64,000 bases of DNA from positions 6,386,001-6,450,000 of the forward strand of contig OZ017795.1 of the NCBI GenBank assembly GCA_963969395.1. Reading direction: 5' to 3'. Of the stretch, positions 57,571 through 64,000 are shown piece after piece. Position 1 is the stretch's first letter, and every line of letters begins with the position of its first letter. The position numbers were made by a program, and so were the translations under genes. This stretch comes from Pseudoscleropodium purum. Lineage: Eukaryota > Streptophyta > Bryopsida > Hypnales > Brachytheciaceae. The notes under the pieces were generated by a model. The model was not told the origin of the DNA, did not search any database, and was given only the letters and a program-made list of their open reading frames with translations.

Positions 57571-60500
57571 TTAAGTTAAAGGTGTTTTTTTGTTTCTGTT
57601 TTCTTTCCTATCTGAAGGTCGGTCCCAAGCTTGAACTTCTTAAAGTTCCAAACAACTATTAACTTAGGCTGGATGTCTTTCCCAGGACACTCTGTAGACA
57701 TCTTGTATTTTTTAAACTTCTCCAGAAACTTGGGCATGAGGGTGGGGTTGTTTGCACGAGGTCATTGGCTTCAACAAATCCCTATGTGACCCAACTCAAA
57801 AATTGCATTTCATACCATGGCATGAGTATTCTTGGTTGACCAAGTGCTGTTTCTGAAACTTCGAGCATTACAAAAGATGCAAGGAAAATTTCTTCAAATG
57901 AAGTTTCTGTTTGGCAGGGTGTGCTGGAGAAATGGTTAAATGAGTCATTGTCCAATGAGAAATTGAGTCAAACCAGTCGTTAGGGATTGTCACACCTTCT
58001 CAATGTCCACTGCCATCTAGAAAGTAAAGTAACCTTGTGACATTATGCCTCATAGCATATAACTTACATGAGGAAGCTGATGTAGAGAAGATTTTGTGGA
58101 TTAGAGGAGTTGATTAGGTGAAGAATGTAATGGTGACTTAATTGCTCTCCCAAAATCAACCATATTAAAAAAATGAATGGGTTTAAAGTACGTGCCTCCG
58201 AACCACCACTAATTGCTACTATGCCTAATTACTATTCTTAGATTGTTCAAATGTTTATATTTTCTTATTGGCAAGTGAAAGGAGGTTCTAATACATTAAA
58301 GAATGTAACATTTGGATACTATATGCAAAAGTTATGAAGGAACAAAGTTTGGTTCTAAAATAATTTCTTCCACATAGGTACTTGATTGATTTTAGAGAGG
58401 TACATAGAGTGAAGATGGCGATTTAGAATCACTAATGCATTTGGGGGGATCCATTATAGGAATTGACATTCATTGCACTTCATGAGGCCTTGAGAAGGAA
58501 TTTTGATTTATAATGAACTTTGTGAGTATGAATTCATTGATTTCCTGTTGCAATGTGATGATGCTTTATTAGAAAATACCTTGATTTTGAGCTTGAAATA
58601 GTTGACATCCCTAGAGATTTCTATTGCAAAACTTGATTTGATTGCTTGAAATTAGTTGTCAAGAAAGTTGCAATGTAAGTTTGAGCTCTACAATTCTATG
58701 CAACACTATGACATGACACTAGTTGACATTGGAAGGGCAAGGCATTTTCATAGGAATGAGTAAGGCTAGATTGTCTATGAGCAAGATTTTATGTCATGTT
58801 GGAAGCCCGTCACATGTTCTTGCTTGTGCTAATTAATACTTCACAAAGGTTGCCTTACTTTTTAAAGGGTAATGGTTGGAGCACTGTTTAGAGAATGAGG
58901 ATGTAGCATTCTCTCCTTGAATTACAGAGACTTGTTTTTTAAGAGTTAAAGAGAAGGTTTTTTCTTCCATCTCTTTTAGAGGTGAAAAATGGGCGTGACA
59001 ATTGAGAGGCCATGAAGATTGAGAAAGTAGTTTTAGAAGATTAATAGGCCATGTCCATTCTCATTCTTCACATGGTGAAAAAGGGAGTCGTCCCTTCTTC
59101 ATGAAGAAGGTCTCCTATTGACTTCTTTTCTTCACTCCATTTCTTTTCATTCTTTATAGAAGTTTTATTCTCGAAGAAGATGTCATTCCCTCCATTCTTA
59201 ATTTTATATGAGCAATAAAAAACATTTTTTTGTGAGAACTTCATTGATGATAATTATTAAATTTTTTTATTGAAGTCATCAAAATCAAATGAAGAAAGTG
59301 TATTTTATATATATAATGGATTATTAGATTTTGTTGTAACCATCTTGAGAAATTCTCAATACTTAGAAAGAATGTCAAAATTAAACCACGAGAAATTTGA
59401 AGATCATTGTCTGTAATTAATAGCCCATTTTTTTAATATATATATATATACTTTTATTGCATGTAGAATTGTTTTTATCCAAGATAGTACAGATTAAGTA
59501 CAAATTAGTAATTTTGTAAGATTCCTATTAATTTTGTAAGATTATTAATTCTTCATAGGCATGTTTTAGTTATATCTTGCATTTTACTACAATAGTGTTT
59601 ATCTTGAAGTACAAATTGATTTAAATGAAGTGCACATCAAATTTGAAGGTGGAAGAAATCTTTTGACAATTTGCACCAATGTAAGGTACATAATTACAAT
59701 TCAAATCTCATCATAGAAAATAGTGAAAAAAATTAAATGAAGAAATAGGTCATTTAAAATAGTTTATATTTTTAAGGAGATGACTTTATACAAAAATGAT
59801 AGAAGAGTGTTTTTGATTGTCTAGAAATATGAGTGCAAGAGAGACATCTTTAAGGCAAAGTGAGAAAGAAGTACCATCTAGGTTGATAAAAATTGTCAAA
59901 GCAAAAAATGTTGTTTTGCACAAAATATCAAAGAAATCTTAACAAATCAACTATTGTCTATCTTTAGTGTAATGGGAAAATAAATGAGGGTATGGTTTTT
60001 TGGCCCATGCCCACAAGAATAGTATCCTTCAAAGCCAAGTTACAAGTTTGACTATAATTGATACTCTCTTTGGCAAAAATGAGTCTATTGTGTGCAAATA
60101 GATAGCATTTTTTTAGATAATACTATATTTAGATCCATCAATTTAATAACTAAAAATCTAAGCTTGCATTTGAGTTGAATATGCAACAAATTGTAAAAAA
60201 CAGTACAAGTATTTTATGTTGTTACCCAAATTGGACTCAATTCCTAATGAAGAGATTTAATATAGTATTCTAGCTAATTTTTTTACATTGGGTGAAAAGA
60301 TCATCTAAATAAAATATACATGCATTTGTTGGTTGAACAAAGAGTATACAATACTTAAAGCTAACATGCAATCTAAATGATGATTGTATTCACTTGATGA
60401 TTGCAAAATGTTTTTTTTGCATGCTAGAATTTAGAAAAAGCTCATTGCATTGCTTAAGACACTATATTAAAGGCAATACATATAACATTATTTAGCAATA

Positions 60501-61599
60501 AAAAAAAGTGTTTAGGAAGATTATACCAAAAATTCCTTTCACAAATATGGAGAAAAATAATTACCATCCCAAAAGGTCAAGTTTAGTAAAAAAACATTTA
60601 AAAATATAGATGCCTAAATTTTTTCAAATTATTTTTTGGTATGAGATCAAATCAATTTTGTCCCATTTTTTCCATTTTAGTTAGCATCTCTTGAACCTTA
60701 TTCTTCGGAAAAATCAAATATTTGATAGGAGATGCCAAGTATATTTTTTAATGAAAAAGATCATTTGCATCAATGTCAATGCTCTTTATTAGAGAAATTT
60801 GTCTCATATCACCCTCACTTTGCAAGATGCCAATGTACTTTTCCTTATTCACCTTCTTCTTGAATTTTCGCCCTCTTTGAATTGGAAAACATTTTACCTC
60901 TACAATATTTAATGGAAGACTTTCACCTTGAAAAGTAATATAATGTGAGGAATGAAATCCTATAATTATACTAAGTATATCTAACTTTGATCATGTTACT
61001 AATGCCATTCCATCTAGATTTTTGTCTTAGATATAAACTATCTCAATATGCAAGCCTAAGATTGATTTGGAATATAATTAGAATAAAAAATTTGAAAATT
61101 CATATCTCACTCATATATTCACATGATGTTCAAAAATAGAAGTTAAAAGAAAATTTGAAATCTTTTTTTAGTTGGCCATAAGCTTTCCCCAAATAAAGTC
61201 TATTTAATAATAGGAACCATGCTCAAACACCTAAGGTGTGTTTTACACTTCAACTGATGTAAGGAAATGAAGTGAATAAAGTGAGTTGACTATAAAGGTA
61301 ATTCATTCTCAAGACCACAACTTATTGTCTGAACATCATATTATTCACATAATTCTAGCTAAAGTCAAACCATTGGGAGTGGTTCAATCAAAAGCTCATG
61401 TTGCCCCACCATATGGTCACACATTTGTAGAAAGGATCACATGTTTGCCCCACCCTTCCAACTAATCACAAATCTTCAAGTGTGCAAAAGAAGAAAGAAT
61501 CTCCATCATTTCTAATCCAATGGACTCTCTATAGACCCAAAAGTAGTACTCTAGTTGACAGAGTTGTCATCCTAGACAAAAAAATGTGATTTTTGCCAT
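57571..61599. other. AT-rich intergenic DNA, no gene seen
   Basis: 58300-58560 is a diverged copy of the third dispersed family. A TA microsatellite lies at 59436-59450. No coding region was recognised in 4 kb. Confidence 0.5.
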
Positions 61600-62788
61600 A
61601 CAAAAGTAGAGAAATCTGTGGTTCGAACATTAATTGCACACTTTTCATCCCAAAAATGCCAAGAGGGGGGCCGGGAGCTTATTTGCACAGTGCAAACGAT
61701 GCTTTCAGCGTACAGAAAGTTGTGTACAGTTTGTCAGTTAACAGTTCACCTTGCAACTCATGCTGCAAAGTGCCCCAGCACTTGAAAAACAGAACTGGCT
61801 CAAACAGGGAAGTCATACATTTATATTACATTGCAAAACAAAGCATTCGACTCAACCACTCGCAGATCAACACCGAAGCACGAAGATTCTATTCCTGATT
61901 TGGTTCCTTTCACCAGAAACGGTGAATCCAAGCTTGCCATAAGGAAACACAGGCCAGCTAGATATTTACAGTCTCAAACGGACCCAGGTGGCAGCGCTAG
62001 GACGGCGACGGTCCAGCCAGTGCGTGTCGACGGCGACGGCACACCGTCCTGCGTCTTGTTTCCTTGGGAAGTCACTCTGCCAGGATGAGAGCCAACAGTG
62101 AAAGCTGTTTAAAGTGAGCTGTTTTGCTGCAGGGCTGGTTTTTCTGTTGCTATTTCCGGGGCTGCGTTGTGCACGCTGCAGGTCACAGCTTCACTCATTC
62201 AGTGCACTGCTTCGTCATAGCAGACTGCTCTCACGGCTCTGTCCTGGCACACTCCGATTTCCGTCTCCGTCTCTGCTTCATTGTTGCAATTGGGGCCAAG
62301 CCCGAAGCAAAATTTCAAGCTACCCATCGCTCGATCTCCACACCTCCACTAAGTTACCAAGCTCGGTCTGTGTGGACGCGTGACGAGATCGTGGTTTTGC
62401 AGGCAGCAGCAAGCTTAACCCATGCCATGCCAATTTGGTGGTGTAATAATCCCTGCCTGCAGGCTGGCTAGCCATGTGGACGTCGTACTTGCTTTGAGTT
62501 TGTACAAATCGGGTGCCAGACGCTTTTAGTAGCTTCGGTGAAAGTGGATTGTGGGGGCCTTTGGAAGCTGGCACTTCGGGAGCCAGGAGGGAGAGAGGCT
62601 CAGAGAGAGAGAGAGAGAAGCTCTGAGTGGGGGTTATGGACGGCGAGGAATAATTAATGAGCATAATGTGTGGAGCACTTTAGCAACGTAACATCTCAGC
62701 AGGACGATGACGACATGTAGGGCTGCAGAAGTGTCCCTTCCTTCGGGTTGGTGTCGATAGCTAGAGCGAGAGCTGTTGCAAACACATC
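61600..62788. promoter_or_regulatory. Upstream region of the potassium transporter
   Basis: GC content rises from about 61640, which fits a promoter and leader. Several overlapping open frames on both strands have no recognisable domain. An (AG)n run lies at 62602-62618. I could not place a TATA box or a transcription start. Confidence 0.35.
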
Positions 62789-64000
62789 ATGGACCCGGAG
62801 TCGGGAAATAGTTCTCAAGGAAGCGCGCAGGGAGGGCTGCAGGTTCGAGTATTGGCAACCCCTTTTGCAACCCTTGATGTAATTGCCACGAGGGTTCAAA
62901 TTTGAAGCCGTGGCCAGCAATTCCTACAGATGAAAAGTAGTTGCGTGCGTGTGTGTGAGAGAGAGAGATCGAGAGAGATCGAGAGAGGGTATGGTCAAAG
63001 CGTTCCAGTGAATAAGTTCTCTCTCATACGATCAATGCTTGCTGGTGTAACATTCTACTTTTCTTAAATCTGGTTTGGGAGACGGTGAACCGAAATTTTG
63101 TTCAATACTAAATGATGCACGTTGACGGAAAGCAAGCATATTTAGCAGTTTTTTTTCCTCTGGTACGGTGTTTGTAGGTCGTTTGATTAAGCAGATTAAG
63201 GGTTCCAAGGGAACTGGTCTGGTGTGAGGTTACAAACAGAGATTCGTTGTAGTGTGCTTTGGTTTACAAGCCTGACTGAGTAAAAGATGATTATATTGTT
63301 GTGCAGATCACGAAGAAGGCGTCCACCGCAGTGCTTCTCACGCTTGCGTATCAAAGCTTTGGAGTAGTGTATGGCGACCTCAGTGTGTCGCCGCTTTACG
63401 TCTTCCGTGCCACGTTCGGAGGCAGGCTGCGGAATTCTGTGGAAGAGTACGAAATCATGGCCGTTCTGAGTTTCATTTTCTGGACACTCACTTTGATACC
63501 AGTCGTGAAGTATTCTTTTATAGTACTATGCGCGCACGACAATGGAGAAGGTAAACATTACCACTACTACAGTCTCCTGCCCCCACATAAATAACTGATC
63601 ATGAATTCAACCCTAGAAAGCAATGTTTTTTTTTGGGAACAGTAAAAGGCTTGCGTGCCCTCACTGCTTTGGCGGATTTGCGGAGGGTTTGATCTAGACA
63701 GGCTGAAATTGTCTGATAGTGGCGAAAAATCGCCCATAACAAGAAACGCTGCCTCAAAGTCTCATTGTAAACAGTAATATTCTAAGCAGTACATACAGTA
63801 CATTTGTGACCACACAGAATGCATTCTCAATGCGAAGTTGGTGAAACTTGGCAGCTTCCCATTGAGGGCGAGTCTTGTGAATGGGTTCATGGGGTTTAGT
63901 GTAAAACATTGCCCAGTTTAGGTTCAATTAATCGAGGTAACGATGTGGGTTATCCAACATGCAGGGGGGACATTCGCACTTTATGCGCTCCTGTGTCGGC
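62789..64000 (+). CDS. KUP/HAK/KT potassium transporter, first three exons (continues past the window)
   Basis: This family moves K+ into plant cells across the plasma or vacuolar membrane. Exon 1 (62789-62842, 18 codons) encodes [18 protein letters not shown] and ends at a GT donor. Exon 2 (63307-63550) gives the family signature [20 protein letters not shown] (first membrane segment, GVVYGD) and a second membrane segment, [20 protein letters not shown], ending HDNGE. Exon 3 starts at 63965 and gives [11 protein letters not shown] before the window ends. All junctions keep the frame and rebuild the family's NGEGGTFALY motif. Exon 1 is chosen because it is the only nearby ATG that reads in phase into a donor. 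Intron 1 carries GA repeats (62951-62990). Confidence 0.88.

Noticed and set aside
1..64000. CRISPR arrays, rRNA and tRNA genes
   Set aside because: No spaced short repeats, rRNA-like segments or convincing tRNA cloverleaf were seen on reading; a tRNA scan was not possible.

Overview
The window looks like nuclear DNA of a land plant. The evidence is GT-AG introns in a KUP/HAK potassium transporter and a methylesterase-like hydrolase, a plant-type USP-like protein, a plant-type choline-phosphate cytidylyltransferase, and hAT and CACTA transposons. It is AT-rich and repeat-laden, with few genes. I cannot name the species; a non-seed plant such as a bryophyte or lycophyte is a guess.

Bases 1-21598 are dominated by one transposon family. 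Two near-identical 7.29-kb arms (1-7288 and 11422-18709) lie in inverted orientation around a 4.1-kb spacer, and position x pairs with 18710-x without an indel. Each arm carries a BED finger plus a DUF659/hAT-dimer transposase. Terminal sequences suggest that the right copy is a whole element of about 10.2 kb (11427-21598) with distinct left and right ends. It carries the transposase on one strand and, divergently, a second gene (19601-21094) whose C-terminal half is a divergent protein kinase-like fold. Each gene has a block of GTCCG-type repeats just 5' of it. Both genes are interrupted by in-frame stop codons. A 273-bp non-autonomous derivative with a perfect 8-bp target duplication is nested in each arm. 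The left copy runs out of the window at base 1. The spacer holds a TTAA-flanked element, a decayed zinc-finger hAT transposase, a CACTA-type MITE and a minisatellite.

From 21.6 to 34.1 kb lies a small gene island: a methylesterase-like alpha/beta hydrolase (23204-24821, probably damaged), a 490-residue USP-like protein (28218-29690), a RING protein fragment of RMA type that lacks one zinc ligand (31002-31861), and an intronless choline-phosphate cytidylyltransferase that looks like a retrocopy (33337-34137).

From 34.1 to 61.6 kb I find no intact gene. This stretch holds dispersed repeats, including a family flanked by TTAA with CCCTAAAG ends, a long hairpin at 41842-42002, a short retroposon with a 14-bp target duplication at 43416-43649, tandem duplications, a hAT C-terminal relic, and a decayed relative of the nested hAT MITE. 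The right end holds the first three exons of a KUP/HAK/KT potassium transporter, which continues past the window.
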